From an uncultured Afifella sp. (GTDB lineage Bacteria; Pseudomonadota; Alphaproteobacteria; Rhizobiales; Afifellaceae), in NCBI GenBank assembly GCA_947259045.1, contig CAMYKZ010000001.1, positions 1 through 64,000 of the forward strand: a stretch of DNA of 64,000 bases, written 5' to 3'. Below are positions 16,878 through 26,136 of the stretch, piece by piece; position 1 is the first letter of the stretch, and each line of letters opens with the position of its first letter. The notes below the pieces were generated by a model. It was not told the origin of the DNA. It worked only from the letters and a program-made list of their open reading frames with translations, and made no database searches. The position numbers and the translations under genes are program-made.

Positions 16878-17627
16878 ATGAAAATTATCGTGCCCGTCAA
16901 GCGGGTTGTGGATTACAACGTCAAGGTCCGGGTCAAGCCGGACGGATCCGGCGTCGACCTAGCCAACGTCAAGATGTCGATGAACCCGTTTGACGAAATT
17001 TCCGTCGAAGAAGCCATCCGGCTGAAAGAGGCGGGCACAGCGGAGGAAATCATCGTCGTTTCGATCGGCCCGGCGCAGGCGCAGGAGACCCTGCGCACCG
17101 GCTTGGCCATGGGCGCCGACCGCGGCATTCTGGTGGAGGTTGACGGTATCGTCGAACCGCTGGCAGTCGCCAAGATTCTCAAGGCCATCGTCGACGAGGA
17201 ACAGCCGGGCCTGGTGATCGTCGGCAAGCAGGCGATCGACGACGATTGCAACCAGACCGGCCAGATGCTGGCCGCCCTGCTCGGCTGGTCGCAGGCGACA
17301 TTCCTCAAGGAACTGAAGATCGACGGCGCCGAAGCGGAAGCAACCCGCGAGGTCGATGGCGGATTGCAGACGATCAGGATCAAGATGCCGGCCGTCGTCA
17401 CGACCGATCTCAGGCTCAACCAGCCGCGTTACGCCTCGCTGCCCAATATCATGAAAGCGAAGAAAAAGCCGATCGACATGAAAACAGCTGCCGATTACGG
17501 CGTCGATGCAAGCCCGCGGCTTGAAATTGTCACAACAGTGGAACCGCCAAAGCGCGAAGCCGGCATCATTGTCGGCTCGGTTGCTGAACTGGTCGGGAAA
17601 CTGAAAGATGAGGCCGGTGTGCTCTGA
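16878..17627 (+). CDS. etfB: Electron transfer flavoprotein, beta subunit
   Basis: A 249-residue ETF beta subunit. It starts with [18 protein letters not shown], followed by [19 protein letters not shown]. The signature [23 protein letters not shown] and the recognition-loop region [23 protein letters not shown] are present (landmarks quoted in parts). ETF accepts electrons from acyl-CoA and other dehydrogenases and passes them to ETF-ubiquinone oxidoreductase. It is 30 bases upstream of etfA and co-transcribed with it. About 150 bases of upstream DNA separate it from the rhomboid gene, enough for its own promoter. Confidence 0.96.
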   Translation: MKIIVPVKRVVDYNVKVRVKPDGSGVDLANVKMSMNPFDEISVEEAIRLKEAGTAEEIIVVSIGPAQAQETLRTGLAMGADRGILVEVDGIVEPLAVAKILKAIVDEEQPGLVIVGKQAIDDDCNQTGQMLAALLGWSQATFLKELKIDGAEAEATREVDGGLQTIRIKMPAVVTTDLRLNQPRYASLPNIMKAKKKPIDMKTAADYGVDASPRLEIVTTVEPPKREAGIIVGSVAELVGKLKDEAGVL

Positions 17628-17657
17628 AACCCGGCCGGAGATGAACTGGAGATTGAT

Positions 17658-18599
17658 ATGGCGACACTTCTGATCGCAGAACACGACAATGCCAGCCTCA
17701 ACGAGGCGACGGCAAAAGCCCTGAGTGCGGCAACAGCGATCGGCGGCGATGTCGATGTGCTGGTTGCGGGCAAAGGCGCACAAGGCGCGGCGGACGAAGC
17801 GGCGAAGCTTGCCGGCGTCAGCAAGGTGCTTTTGGCGGAATCCGATGCCCTGGAACACAGCCTGGCCGAACCTCTGGCGGATCTGATCGTCAAACTGGCA
17901 GACGGCTACGATGCGCTGGTCGCACCGGCAACGACCGCCGGCAAGAATGTCATGCCGCGGGTGGCGGCCCTGCTCGATGTGATGCAGGTCTCTGAAATCA
18001 TCGAAGTCGATGGCCCGGACACATTCAAGCGGCCGATCTATGCCGGTAACGCCATTCAGACCGTCAAGACGACGGACGCGAAGAAGGTCATTACCGTGCG
18101 CGCCGCGGCCTTTTCGGCAGCAGACGAGGGCGGATCGGCCAGTGTGGAGACCATCGATGCGGCCGGCGATCCTGGCCTGTCGAGCTTCGTCAGCGACCGG
18201 CTTGCGGAAACCGACCGGCCGGAACTGGCCTCCGCGAGGATCATCCTGTCGGGCGGCCGCGGTGTCGGTTCGAAGGAAAAGTTTGCCGAAGTGATCGAAC
18301 CTGTCGCCGACAAGCTCGGCGCCGCCGTCGGCGCCTCCCGCGCCGCCGTCGACGCCGGTTACGCACCGAACGACTGGCAGGTCGGCCAGACCGGCAAGAT
18401 CGTCGCACCGGATCTCTACATTGCCGCCGGTATCTCCGGCGCTATCCAGCATCTGGCGGGCATGAAGGATTCCAAGGTCATCGTCGCCATCAACAAGGAC
18501 GAGGAAGCACCGATCTTCCAGGTCGCCGATTACGGCCTGGTGGCCGATCTGTTCGACGCCCTGCCGGAACTGGAAGCGGAGCTCGACAAGCTCGGTTGA
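17658..18599 (+). CDS. etfA: Electron transfer flavoprotein, alpha subunit
   Basis: A 313-residue ETF alpha subunit. The N-terminal domain begins [17 protein letters not shown]. The C-terminal FAD-binding part includes [36 protein letters not shown] and [22 protein letters not shown]. The last is the ETF-alpha signature (parts quoted). It forms the alpha-beta heterodimer with the etfB product. A strong intrinsic terminator follows at 18621-18647. In many Hyphomicrobiales the 3-hydroxybutyryl-CoA dehydrogenase gene comes next; here it is 5 kb further on (23660). Confidence 0.96.
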   Translation: MATLLIAEHDNASLNEATAKALSAATAIGGDVDVLVAGKGAQGAADEAAKLAGVSKVLLAESDALEHSLAEPLADLIVKLADGYDALVAPATTAGKNVMPRVAALLDVMQVSEIIEVDGPDTFKRPIYAGNAIQTVKTTDAKKVITVRAAAFSAADEGGSASVETIDAAGDPGLSSFVSDRLAETDRPELASARIILSGGRGVGSKEKFAEVIEPVADKLGAAVGASRAAVDAGYAPNDWQVGQTGKIVAPDLYIAAGISGAIQHLAGMKDSKVIVAINKDEEAPIFQVADYGLVADLFDALPELEAELDKLG

Positions 18600-18620
18600 G
18601 TTGTCCGCAGATCTGATTGA

Positions 18621-18647
18621 AAAAGCCGGCCTCGCGCCGGCTTTTTT
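18621..18647 (+). terminator. Intrinsic terminator of the etfBA operon
   Basis: AAAAGCCGGC and GCCGGCTTTTTT pair across the five-base loop CTCGC, ending in six T residues. It lies 22 bases past the etfA stop. The A-tract on the other side also allows use from the opposite strand. Confidence 0.92.
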
Positions 18648-18961
18648 GCGAAGCCTCCACGCAGCTGGAAAAACCGAGACTCGAGTGGAGCCATGCTCTC
18701 CGAATCAAAAATCCATCTGGCCTGCCGATATGCGATTCTACGATCTTTTCGGCCTGTTTTGTGTAATATCACAGGCTAAATACCTTAAATTCAGAAAATT
18801 AAAGGGCCCAGGACTGGTTAATATAACTATAATGTTGGTGGAAGGCTGATCTTTGGACTGGCTGTTGACCTTGCACCAGACGCCTGAATTGTGCGCAATT
18901 CTGATCGCGTACATGCCTTCGTTCAAGCGGCGCAGCGCGGCAGCAATGCGGAGGATTAAAC
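18648..18961. other. Intergenic region before second universal stress protein
   Basis: About 314 bases without a credible gene. The middle is AT-rich and contains TATAAT (18828-18833) without a good -35 at proper spacing. TTGACC at about 18865 is followed 17 bases later by the weak ATTGTG. The start codon at 18962 is preceded by a GGAGG ribosome site. No FNR-type box like the one before the first USP was found. Confidence 0.4.
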
Positions 18962-19393
18962 ATGAGTGACAAATTTGTGGTCGGCTACGACGGTTCGGAA
19001 TCGTCGAAGCGCGCCATGTCGTTTGCGGCCGCCAGGGCCAAGATGGCAGGCGCGGATCTGCATCTGGTTCTGGTGCTTGAATGGTCGCCTTACAGTTTCC
19101 ATACCCCTGAAGAACTGGCCGAGCGGCACAAGCGCCGCGAGGAAGAGCTTGAACGCGCAAATGCCGTTGTCCAGCCGGCGGTCGATGAATTGGTCAAGGC
19201 CGGACACAAGGCGACGGCAGAGGCCCGGCACGGCCATGTCGGCGATATCCTGAGTTCGATCGCCAAAGAGACCAAAGCGACGCAGATTATCATCGGGCGC
19301 AAAGGCGGTCTGGCGCTCGCCAACCGGTTGCTCGGAAGTCTGGCGATCACCCTGGCGCAATCCTCGCCGGTTCCGGTGACGATCGTTCCGTAA
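18962..19393 (+). CDS. Universal stress protein (UspA family)
   Basis: A 143-residue USP starting KFVVGYDGSESSKRAM, with the nucleotide-contact Asp in YDGS. The C-terminal ATP motif is visible as IIIGRKGGLALANRLLGSLAITLAQ (G-x2-G-x9-G-S). The middle contains an HKRREEELERAN charged helix. This type differs clearly from the 525-956 USP. It ends 66 bases before an AGCS sodium symporter with no terminator between, so the two are probably co-transcribed. Confidence 0.88.
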   Translation: MSDKFVVGYDGSESSKRAMSFAAARAKMAGADLHLVLVLEWSPYSFHTPEELAERHKRREEELERANAVVQPAVDELVKAGHKATAEARHGHVGDILSSIAKETKATQIIIGRKGGLALANRLLGSLAITLAQSSPVPVTIVP

Positions 19394-19459
19394 CACATCA
19401 GGCAACGCGTACACGGCGCGCAATTTTCCATACATCAAGACCCATGAGGGGGTATTCAA

Positions 19460-20965
19460 ATGTTCAAACCCGTTTTAGGGGCCGGCGTCAGCCTGCCGCT
19501 CATGACCGGCCTCGCTCACGCCCAGTCCGGTATCGACCAGGCGATCAGCGATTTCATCGGCCCGATCGTCAATCCGATCGTCGGCATTGTGTTTTATTCG
19601 GTGCCGGTTTTCGGAACCCAGTTTCCGCTGATCGTCGGCTGGCTGGTCGTCGCCGCGCTCATTTTCACAGTCTATTTCGGATTTATCCAGTTTCGCGGCT
19701 TCAGACATTCAATTGAACTGGTCCGGGGCGACTATCTCGATCCGAACGACGCCGGTGAAGTGACGCCGTTCCAGGCGCTTGCGACGGCGCTTTCGGGAAC
19801 CGTCGGCCTCGGCAATATCGCCGGCGTGGGTGTTGCCGTCTATCTCGGCGGTCCGGGCGCTACATTCTGGATGATCCTGGCCGGCCTTCTCGGCATGGCC
19901 GCCAAATTTACCGAATGTATCCTCGGCGTGCATTACCGCAACGAATATGCCGACGGGACAGTTTCCGGCGGCCCGATGTATTATCTGTCGAAGGGCCTTT
20001 CCGAAGCCGGCAAGGAGACACTCGGCAAGGTGCTGGCGATCATCTTTGCGATATGCTGCATCGGCGGCGCGCTGGGCGGCGGAAACATGTTCCAGGCCAA
20101 TCAGTCGTTTGCGCAGATATCCAGCATCATTCCCTTCTTTGAGGGTAAGGGCTGGCTGTTCGGCCTGATCATGGCCGCGCTTGTCGGCGTGGTCATCATC
20201 GGCGGCATCAAATCGATCGCCAAGGTAACGGAAAAGATCGTACCGGGCATGGCGGTGATCTATGTCGGCGCGGCGCTTGTCATCATTGCGATGAACATCG
20301 GCGCCGTTCCTGAAGCGTTCAGCGCCATCATCGGCGGCGCATTCGCTCCGACCGCAGTTGCCGGCGGCGCCATCGGCGCGTTGATCCAGGGTTTCAAACG
20401 GGCGGCGTTCTCCAACGAAGCCGGCATCGGTTCGGCCTCCATCGCCCACTCGGCGGTGCAGACGAAACATCCGGTCACCGAGGGCTATGTCGCGCTGCTG
20501 GAACCGTTCATCGACACCGTGGTGATCTGCACGATGACCTCCCTTGTCATCACCATCACCGGCTCCTGGGTGCCCAATGACGGCATCACCGGTATCGCAC
20601 TGACATCAAAGGCATTTGAAGCCAGTTTCTCAGGCTTCGGTTATGTGCTGGCGATTGCAGCTGTGTTGTTTGCGTTCTCGACGATGATTTCCTGGTCCTA
20701 TTACGGCCTGAAATCCTGGACCTATCTGTTCGGCGAAGGCAAGCAGAAGGAAACCGTGTTCAAGCTGATCTTCTGTGTGTTCGTGGTAATAGGTGCGTCC
20801 ATGAGCCTGGGTCCGGTGATCGATTTCTCCGACGCCATGATCTTCATTATGGCGATCCCCAATATCATCGGTCTCTATATCATGATGCCGAAGGTCAAGT
20901 CGCTGCTGGCCGATTACCACGAAAAACTGGCAAGCGGCGAGATCAAGAAAATCAAGAATGCGTAA
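19460..20965 (+). CDS. Alanine/glycine:cation symporter (AGCS family)
   Basis: 501 residues with about eleven membrane helices. Family landmarks: [35 protein letters not shown], then [22 protein letters not shown] and [26 protein letters not shown] (quoted as separate landmarks). These match Na+ or H+ coupled alanine/glycine importers. The N-terminus ends in [13 protein letters not shown], a possible short signal-like segment before the first true TM. The ATG has a GAGGGGG ribosome site. A terminator follows at 21003-21028. No glycine riboswitch fits in the 66-base upstream gap. Confidence 0.92.
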   Translation: MFKPVLGAGVSLPLMTGLAHAQSGIDQAISDFIGPIVNPIVGIVFYSVPVFGTQFPLIVGWLVVAALIFTVYFGFIQFRGFRHSIELVRGDYLDPNDAGEVTPFQALATALSGTVGLGNIAGVGVAVYLGGPGATFWMILAGLLGMAAKFTECILGVHYRNEYADGTVSGGPMYYLSKGLSEAGKETLGKVLAIIFAICCIGGALGGGNMFQANQSFAQISSIIPFFEGKGWLFGLIMAALVGVVIIGGIKSIAKVTEKIVPGMAVIYVGAALVIIAMNIGAVPEAFSAIIGGAFAPTAVAGGAIGALIQGFKRAAFSNEAGIGSASIAHSAVQTKHPVTEGYVALLEPFIDTVVICTMTSLVITITGSWVPNDGITGIALTSKAFEASFSGFGYVLAIAAVLFAFSTMISWSYYGLKSWTYLFGEGKQKETVFKLIFCVFVVIGASMSLGPVIDFSDAMIFIMAIPNIIGLYIMMPKVKSLLADYHEKLASGEIKKIKNA

Positions 20966-21002
20966 ACCCGCCTGACCTTGCGGTCAGAGATATCAAGCGA
21001 GG

Positions 21003-21028
21003 AGAGCCGGCCATGCGCCGGCTCTTTT
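21003..21028 (+). terminator. Intrinsic terminator after the AGCS symporter
   Basis: GAGCCGGC (21004-21011) pairs with GCCGGCTC (21017-21024) around a five-base loop and is followed by four T residues. It starts 38 bases after the symporter stop. Confidence 0.85.
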
Positions 21029-21049
21029 CATTTCTGCCTTCGTGCCGGT

Positions 21050-21295
21050 TCAGCGGTTCCGGCTAACGCCTGCGCTGTTGCCCCGCCAATCGTCATAAAT
21101 CGCAGCACCCTGCGGTGCGGCAATCGGCGCATGGCCGGCAACGGCGGTCCGGTTGGCGGCCGACCAGTCAAGGCTGCCCAGACCAAAACCGAGGCCGAGC
21201 ATTACAAGCGCGAGAAGAACCATCGTGAATCTGCCGGATTCTCCGTCCGCGGCGGATGAACCGGCAGTCGGATGAACGTGAATTGTCGATACCAT
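21050..21295 (-). CDS. Small single-pass membrane protein, hypothetical
   Basis: An 81-residue protein starting MVSTIHVHPTAG. It has one hydrophobic segment (FTMVLLALVMLGLGFGLGSL, about residues 24-43) and a C-terminal tail that reads AGHAPIAAPQGAAIYDDWRGNSAG. The open frame extends 15 codons upstream, but ATG 21295 is preceded by GGAG/AGCAGG and is the better start. It is convergent with the symporter, which ends at the terminator 22 bases away. No family is recognised. Confidence 0.5.
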   Translation of the reverse strand: MVSTIHVHPTAGSSAADGESGRFTMVLLALVMLGLGFGLGSLDWSAANRTAVAGHAPIAAPQGAAIYDDWRGNSAGVSRNR

Positions 21296-21656
21296 GTGAC
21301 CTGCTCCATTGGTTGCATTTCGGCGCCGGAGGCGCCTCATGCCGACAAATATAGGCCGCCATCATCGTTTAGAAAAACGAATGTTTTTTATTCATTCAAT
21401 CAATTTATTTGAATGATAGAATACCGAATGATTGTCTCCCAAGAGCCCATGGACATAACGGCACCTGTGATATTCTGCGCCGCTTTATCGGAAAAAGCAG
21501 TGCAAACCGGTCTAAACGAAATGTTACGAATTCACTAAAATCTGAACTAAATTCTTATCAAATTTAACCACAATTAAGAAACGAATTGGTAATAAATGCA
21601 ATTAGAAGTATATTACAGACCAAGGGGGTATAAAATCAAAATGACTGGAACATGAC
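21296..21656. other. AT-rich intergenic region before the broken PilZ gene
   Basis: About 360 bases, strongly AT-rich from 21370 onward. It contains A/T runs and repeated ATTCA/TGAAT blocks around 21380-21430, and a GGGGG ribosome-like site at 21623-21627. The first ATG after that site (21641) opens only a five-codon frame. The region probably holds the promoters for the small membrane gene (minus) and the PilZ gene (plus); no exact -35/-10 pair is claimed. Confidence 0.4.
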
Positions 21657-21958
21657 ATGAGAAATACTCGAGTACACAAACGTGAAAATCCGGAAATTCC
21701 GGGTGACGGACGGCAGAGCGGGCGGACACGCGTCCTGCACGGCGCCCAGATCGATTTCTACAATCACGCGGTCAAAGTCGATTGCGTTATCCGGACCTCT
21801 CCCGATGCGGCGCCCGGCTGGAAACCCGGCATGCGGACAGTATCCCGCAGAAATTCAGCGTGATCGTCAACAACAGCAACAAGACTTACGCGGCAAAACA
21901 GGTCTGGAATGACGGACGCGAGGTCGGGATCATATTTCTGAACCAAAAAGGCAACTGA
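21657..21958 (+). pseudogene. PilZ-domain protein gene with a single -1 frameshift
   Basis: Two adjacent frames together make one PilZ protein of about 100 residues. Frame one (codons 1-46 from ATG 21657) has SGRTRVLHGAQIDFYN and VDCVIR, the R-x-x-x-R-like entry and first strand. One base is then missing at 21792-21794. The frame starting GAC at 21794 continues with DLSRCGARLE (the PilZ D/N-x-S-x-x-G motif), SIPQKFSVIV and EVGIIFLNQKGN, ending at TGA 21956-21958. PilZ domains bind cyclic di-GMP. As read the gene gives a truncated 68-residue product without the D-x-S-x-x-G half. A sequencing error cannot be excluded. Confidence 0.8.
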
Positions 21959-21985
21959 CCCTGCAGGCTGACCCCCGGGGGGCCT

Positions 21986-23461
21986 TTAAGCCACCTCAAA
22001 CCAGGTCACCATCCCCGCCGCCATGTGCTCGGCCATGTGGCAGTGCAGCAGCCATTTGCCGGGATTGTCGGCGACAAAGGCGATCTCGACATTCTGCGCC
22101 TGCGCCACCCCGGCCGTCACCGTATCGCGCCACGGTGTGCCCGGCTCCGGCTCGCCGTCGCGCGACAGCACCCGGAAATGATGGCCGTGCAGATGCATGG
22201 CGTGCGGCCATCTTGTGTCATTGATCATCGTCAAGCGCACAGTGCGGCCGCGTGGCACGGAGAACAGCGGCTTTTCCGGCATTCCGGCGACGCCGTTGAA
22301 GGCCCAGGCGAAACCGTTCTGCACCAGATCGCGCATGCCCATCATGCCGCCACCGCCCATCATGCCGCCGCCCATGCCACCGGTGCCACGGCCTTCGCCC
22401 ATCATGCCGCCGCCCATGCGCGCGCCGGTCATCATGCCCATGGCGCCGCCTTCCATGTTCAGTTCAACCGACAGCGCATTATCAAGGTCCGGTTCGGCCA
22501 GGGTGTTGGGTTTCAGCAGTGGCACATTGCCATTGCCGCCGGAGGCGCCTTCGCCATCTGTCTTCTTCGGCAGGCTGAAACCGGCCAGCGGTATCTGGTC
22601 GCTGCCATTGAGCGCCAGAATTTCCGCCGTTTCGCTGCCGTTGCCGAACACCGCCAGATCGATCCGCTGGGCCGGGCTCAGCGCCAGCGGCCCGTCGACC
22701 GGACGCGGTTCGTCGAAGACCTGGCCGTCCAGACCGATCAGCTGGGCATTCAGCCCCTTGAGGACCAGTTCGTAGATCCGCGCGTTGGACGGATTGACGA
22801 GGCGCAGCCGGTTGGCGCCGTCGGCGGCAAGCTGCATTTTCGGATAGGACGTTCCATTGACCGTCACCCAGTTGCCAAGCCGGCCGCCATGGCTCCAGTC
22901 CATCATCGAACCGAGGCTCTGCTCGTCGATGGCGCCGCTGTCGGCGAGCCGCCAGTCGTCGATCATCAGCGTATGATCGGTTGCAAAAGCATCGGCGTCG
23001 CCATCGATGATCAGCCGGCCATAAAGCCCGCGCGCCATCTGCTCCCAGGATTTGTTGTGCGAATGATACCAGTAGGTGCCGGCATCGGGCACGGTGAAGA
23101 CATAATCGAAACTGTCGCCCGGCTGCACCGGCGCCTGGGTCAGGCCGGCAACGCCATCCATGGCGTTCTCGATGCGGATGCCGTGCCAGTGGATGGTTGT
23201 CGGCTCGTCAAGCTCGTTGATCAGCCGCACCTTCACCGTCTCGCCGCGCCGCGCCCGCACGAGAGGGCCGGGAACAACGTTATTGTAGGACCAGACATCC
23301 GTCTCCGGCTCGCCGGGGCCGAGCAGTGCGGCTTTGGCGCGCACGGCCTTGAGCTCGAAAAACCCGTCTGCAGCCTGCGCGGCCGGAACCATCGATCGTA
23401 TCGGTGAAGCCAGCGCGCCCGCGGCGACCGCTCCATTCATCAAAAACTGCCGTCTGTTCAC
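21986..23461 (-). CDS. Multicopper oxidase, Tat-exported, Met-rich (CueO/CopA-like)
   Basis: 491 residues. A twin-arginine signal starts at the GTG codon (NRRQFLMNGAVAAGALAS). All copper sites are present: HWHG, WYHSHNKSWEQM, HAMHLHGHHF and HCHMAEHMAAGM. An insert before the last cupredoxin domain is dense in Met and Gly (GGAMGMMTGARMGGGMM and similar), like the methionine-rich copper-binding segment of CueO and CopA. It probably oxidises Cu(I) and confers periplasmic copper tolerance. The open frame extends to 23524, but GTG 23461 with an AAAGG site starts at the signal peptide. A small inverted repeat lies in its leader (23482-23498). Confidence 0.9.
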   Translation of the reverse strand: MNRRQFLMNGAVAAGALASPIRSMVPAAQAADGFFELKAVRAKAALLGPGEPETDVWSYNNVVPGPLVRARRGETVKVRLINELDEPTTIHWHGIRIENAMDGVAGLTQAPVQPGDSFDYVFTVPDAGTYWYHSHNKSWEQMARGLYGRLIIDGDADAFATDHTLMIDDWRLADSGAIDEQSLGSMMDWSHGGRLGNWVTVNGTSYPKMQLAADGANRLRLVNPSNARIYELVLKGLNAQLIGLDGQVFDEPRPVDGPLALSPAQRIDLAVFGNGSETAEILALNGSDQIPLAGFSLPKKTDGEGASGGNGNVPLLKPNTLAEPDLDNALSVELNMEGGAMGMMTGARMGGGMMGEGRGTGGMGGGMMGGGGMMGMRDLVQNGFAWAFNGVAGMPEKPLFSVPRGRTVRLTMINDTRWPHAMHLHGHHFRVLSRDGEPEPGTPWRDTVTAGVAQAQNVEIAFVADNPGKWLLHCHMAEHMAAGMVTWFEVA

Positions 23462-23481
23462 CTGGATCACCTTTGATTGAT

Positions 23482-23498
23482 AGCGCCTGATCGGCGCT
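23482..23498. promoter_or_regulatory. Inverted repeat in the leader of the multicopper oxidase gene
   Basis: AGCGCC-TGATC-GGCGCT lies about 20 bases before the GTG start of the multicopper oxidase on the minus strand, just ahead of its ribosome site. It could be an operator or an mRNA hairpin. No CueR-type operator was recognised in the same interval. Confidence 0.35.
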
Positions 23499-23659
23499 CT
23501 ATGATCATGTAGGGACAAATTCAATATATCATATACGTAGATTTAAATTGTCCGTGCGGCAAAATAGCCAGCCCATTCGACTAAATAATTATCTACACGC
23601 CGCTTCCACTTTGGCGCAGCTTGCGTTTAACTCTGCTTTGAAAAATCCAAGAGGTTGCC

Positions 23660-24541
23660 ATGACGGGCACAATTCAGACAATTGGCGTGATCGGCGCCGG
23701 CCAGATGGGCAGCGGGATTGCCCAGGTCGCGGCACAGGCCGGGTTTGACATTCTGATGCAGGACATATCGGCGGAGCGTGTTGAATCCGCAATGGCCACG
23801 ATCGACGGCAATATGGCCCGGCAGACGGAGAAAGACGCCATCTCCGAACCGGACCGGATGGCGGCAATGAAGCGAATTTCCGCCGCCAAGGGCATGGCGG
23901 GGCTCGCGGAAGCGGATATGGTCATTGAAACGGCGACGGAAGACGAGACCGTCAAGCGCAAGATCTTTGCCGAATTGTGCCCGCTGCTTCAGCCGGAAGC
24001 CATTCTGGCCACAAACACTTCGTCGATTTCCATCACCAGGCTTGCCTCCACCACCGACCGGCCGGAACGCTTTATCGGCATTCACTTCATGAATCCGGTT
24101 CCGAAGATGGAGCTGGTTGAAGTCATCCGCGGTATTGCCACTGAGGACGAGACTTTCGAAACCTCGAAAGCGTTTGTTGCGAAACTCGGCAAGACGGTCG
24201 CCGTTTCTGAGGACTTTCCGGCCTTCATGGTCAACCGCATTCTGTTGCCGATGATCAATGAAGCGATTTACACGCTCTATGAAGGTGTCGGTTCGGTCGA
24301 GGGCATCGACACCGCAATGCGGCTTGGCGCCCATCATCCGATGGGCCCCTTGCAGCTTGCCGATTTCATCGGCCTGGACACCTGCCTGTCGATCATGCAG
24401 GTGCTTTATGAGGGCTTGGCCGACAGCAAATACCGCCCCTGCCCGCTGCTGGTGAAATATGTCGAAGCCGGCTGGCTCGGCCGCAAGACCAACCGCGGTT
24501 TCTACGATTACCGCGGCGAAGTTCCGGTGCCGACACGCTGA
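23660..24541 (+). CDS. 3-hydroxybutyryl-CoA (3-hydroxyacyl-CoA) dehydrogenase
   Basis: A 293-residue, single-function NAD-dependent dehydrogenase. The N-terminal Rossmann motif is IGVIGAGQMGSGIAQVAA. The catalytic segment is RFIGIHFMNPVPKMELVEVI with the active-site His, and NRILLPMINEAIYTLYEGVGSVEGID opens the C-terminal helical domain (parts quoted). It converts 3-hydroxybutyryl-CoA to acetoacetyl-CoA or the reverse in butyrate/PHB and fatty acid metabolism, feeding ETF-linked reactions. The ATG has a GAGG site. Its usual neighbours etfBA and tlpA-argH lie 5 kb upstream and 16 kb downstream, separated by accessory genes. Confidence 0.93.
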   Translation: MTGTIQTIGVIGAGQMGSGIAQVAAQAGFDILMQDISAERVESAMATIDGNMARQTEKDAISEPDRMAAMKRISAAKGMAGLAEADMVIETATEDETVKRKIFAELCPLLQPEAILATNTSSISITRLASTTDRPERFIGIHFMNPVPKMELVEVIRGIATEDETFETSKAFVAKLGKTVAVSEDFPAFMVNRILLPMINEAIYTLYEGVGSVEGIDTAMRLGAHHPMGPLQLADFIGLDTCLSIMQVLYEGLADSKYRPCPLLVKYVEAGWLGRKTNRGFYDYRGEVPVPTR

Positions 24542-24582
24542 GGGGCATGCAACCGGCTCTGATCGGACTTGATTGACCGGCA

Positions 24583-25542
24583 TCATTCTTCCGCGACCGC
24601 ATCCGCTCTGCGGTTCACCACTTGCGCCAGCGCCGCAATCACTGCGAGCGTGAACACGAGCCGCCCGAACAGAATGATGCGGATATCCGCGCCGATAGCC
24701 AATATCAACGCGGTATCTTCGATCAGGCCGTGGATCAGCGACAGGCAGACCAGCGCCAGAAACCGCGCCTTTGGACTGAATGTCTGTTCCCGGAAGGCCT
24801 GAATGATCAGCGCGCCTCCGTAGCCGAGCCCCATCAGAAGACCGATCGTCGTCACCGGCGCAAGCCGCGGATCCAGGCCGATGCCGCGCAGTGCCGGGGC
24901 GAGCAGGCCTGTCGCACGCCGCATGATGCCGGTCGCGTTCAAGGCGTCGAGCAGAACAAGCAGCAGCACGATGATGGCAAAGATTGAAATCAGCGATTTT
25001 GCCGTCGCCGAAGCCCAGGAGATCCAACCGGGCTCGGCAAATCCTGCCGCCAGCCAGACCGGCTGCAGCGGCGCGGACAGGCTGTCGGTTGCAGCGCACA
25101 GCCATGCCGCAGCGACGGCATAGGCAAACGCCACGCCGATCCGCAGCGCGCTTGTGACAATGAAACTTGCCCCTGCCCGGCGGACAATCGCCTGCTCGAC
25201 GGGGATCGCATGGGCCGTCAGCATCATGGCGCAGAGAATGGAATGCTGCGCGACCGTCAGATTGAGATCGGGCAATAATGTCAGGTAAGCGCCGACACCG
25301 CCGTAAAGCCCGGTCAGCAGGCAGACGGCCCAGACCAGACCGGCCTCGGCCGGAAGTCCGGCCAGGCCCATAACAGGCCCAAGCCCACCGCCCAGCATCT
25401 GCGAAAGGCCGAATTCCTCGCCAATGCGGACAAGGATCATCACCGGCAGCATGATGCGGATCAGATCGGAATAGGTCTTGACGCTGCGGCGCGCCAGCCC
25501 GCGCAGATAGGTCTGCCAGTCAAGTCCCGGAATTTTCGTCAA
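24583..25542 (-). CDS. Nucleoside-recognition (Gate) domain membrane protein
   Basis: 319 residues with about eight membrane helices. The N-terminal Gate-like repeat includes LIRIMLPVMILVRIGEEFGL and GLYGGVGAYLTLLPDLNL. The C-terminal repeat includes FAIIVLLLVLLDALNATG and LLMGLGYGGALIIQAFRE, followed by LSLIHGLIEDTALIL. This is the pattern of nucleoside-recognition/SpmA-B-like proteins, which may be transporters of unknown substrate. The start is TTG. It is convergent with the dehydrogenase gene, 41 bases between stops. Confidence 0.75.
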   Translation of the reverse strand: MTKIPGLDWQTYLRGLARRSVKTYSDLIRIMLPVMILVRIGEEFGLSQMLGGGLGPVMGLAGLPAEAGLVWAVCLLTGLYGGVGAYLTLLPDLNLTVAQHSILCAMMLTAHAIPVEQAIVRRAGASFIVTSALRIGVAFAYAVAAAWLCAATDSLSAPLQPVWLAAGFAEPGWISWASATAKSLISIFAIIVLLLVLLDALNATGIMRRATGLLAPALRGIGLDPRLAPVTTIGLLMGLGYGGALIIQAFREQTFSPKARFLALVCLSLIHGLIEDTALILAIGADIRIILFGRLVFTLAVIAALAQVVNRRADAVAEE

Positions 25543-25687
25543 GAATCAGGCCCCGTTACCAGATCAGATGCTTTACCGGAGACAGCGGCCTTTGACACGC
25601 CCGTTGCGGCGATTTCTCAGGCCAGCCGCAATGAAACGCCGGGCCGGACATCCACGCAGATGCCCCGCCCGGCGCATTGAGATTGAA

Positions 25688-25984
25688 TTACCGGCGCCGC
25701 CGGATCGGCCGGTGTATGCCGTTGATCCTGTAGCGCCGGGCCTGTGCCAGATCTGCGCGCGGATCGATCATAAGGGGCTGATGCACAGCCCGGTCGACAT
25801 CGTCCCGGGTCAGTCCGATATCGCTTAATATGCGGTCGTCCAGATCGGACATTCTGCGCGCCGCTTTATGACCTTCAAAGGCCTTGCCTACCGAACCGAC
25901 ACGCTGCGCCAGTCGATGCAGGATTTCATTGAGCCGCGCTGTAAACCCGGCTGCGTGCGTCGATTTTCCATACTGCAAATACAT
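25688..25984 (-). CDS. DUF1127 domain protein
   Basis: A 98-residue basic protein. The DUF1127 motif is HKAARRMSDLDDRILSDIGLTRDDVDRAV, at about residues 42-71. Small DUF1127 proteins occur in many alphaproteobacteria; some bind RNA or link phosphate and carbon metabolism. A C-terminal RRYRINGIHRPIRRRR tail is highly basic. ATG 25984 with a GGAG site seven bases upstream is preferred over the longer frame from 26071. It is divergent from the LysR-type regulator, sharing a 152-base upstream region. Confidence 0.8.
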   Translation of the reverse strand: MYLQYGKSTHAAGFTARLNEILHRLAQRVGSVGKAFEGHKAARRMSDLDDRILSDIGLTRDDVDRAVHQPLMIDPRADLAQARRYRINGIHRPIRRRR

Positions 25985-26136
25985 ACCTGTCTCCATCATT
26001 TGCCGGCCAGAGCGGTCGGTCCAACGTACCGGCCTCTGCCTGAACAGCTGCCTTGGAAACAAAATGCACATTGGCTATTGATCAATCAAACGAAAAGGTC
26101 TTATGTTTAAGTTCAAAATAATTGAAAGGCGTGATC

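Noticed and set aside
16959-18452. 497-residue open frame on the minus strand
   Set aside because: It runs through etfB and etfA, which are unambiguous on the plus strand; it is a shadow frame.
22025-23407. 460-residue open frame antisense to the multicopper oxidase
   Set aside because: The copper-site motifs on the minus strand are intact, so the plus-strand frame is a shadow with His-rich artefact composition.
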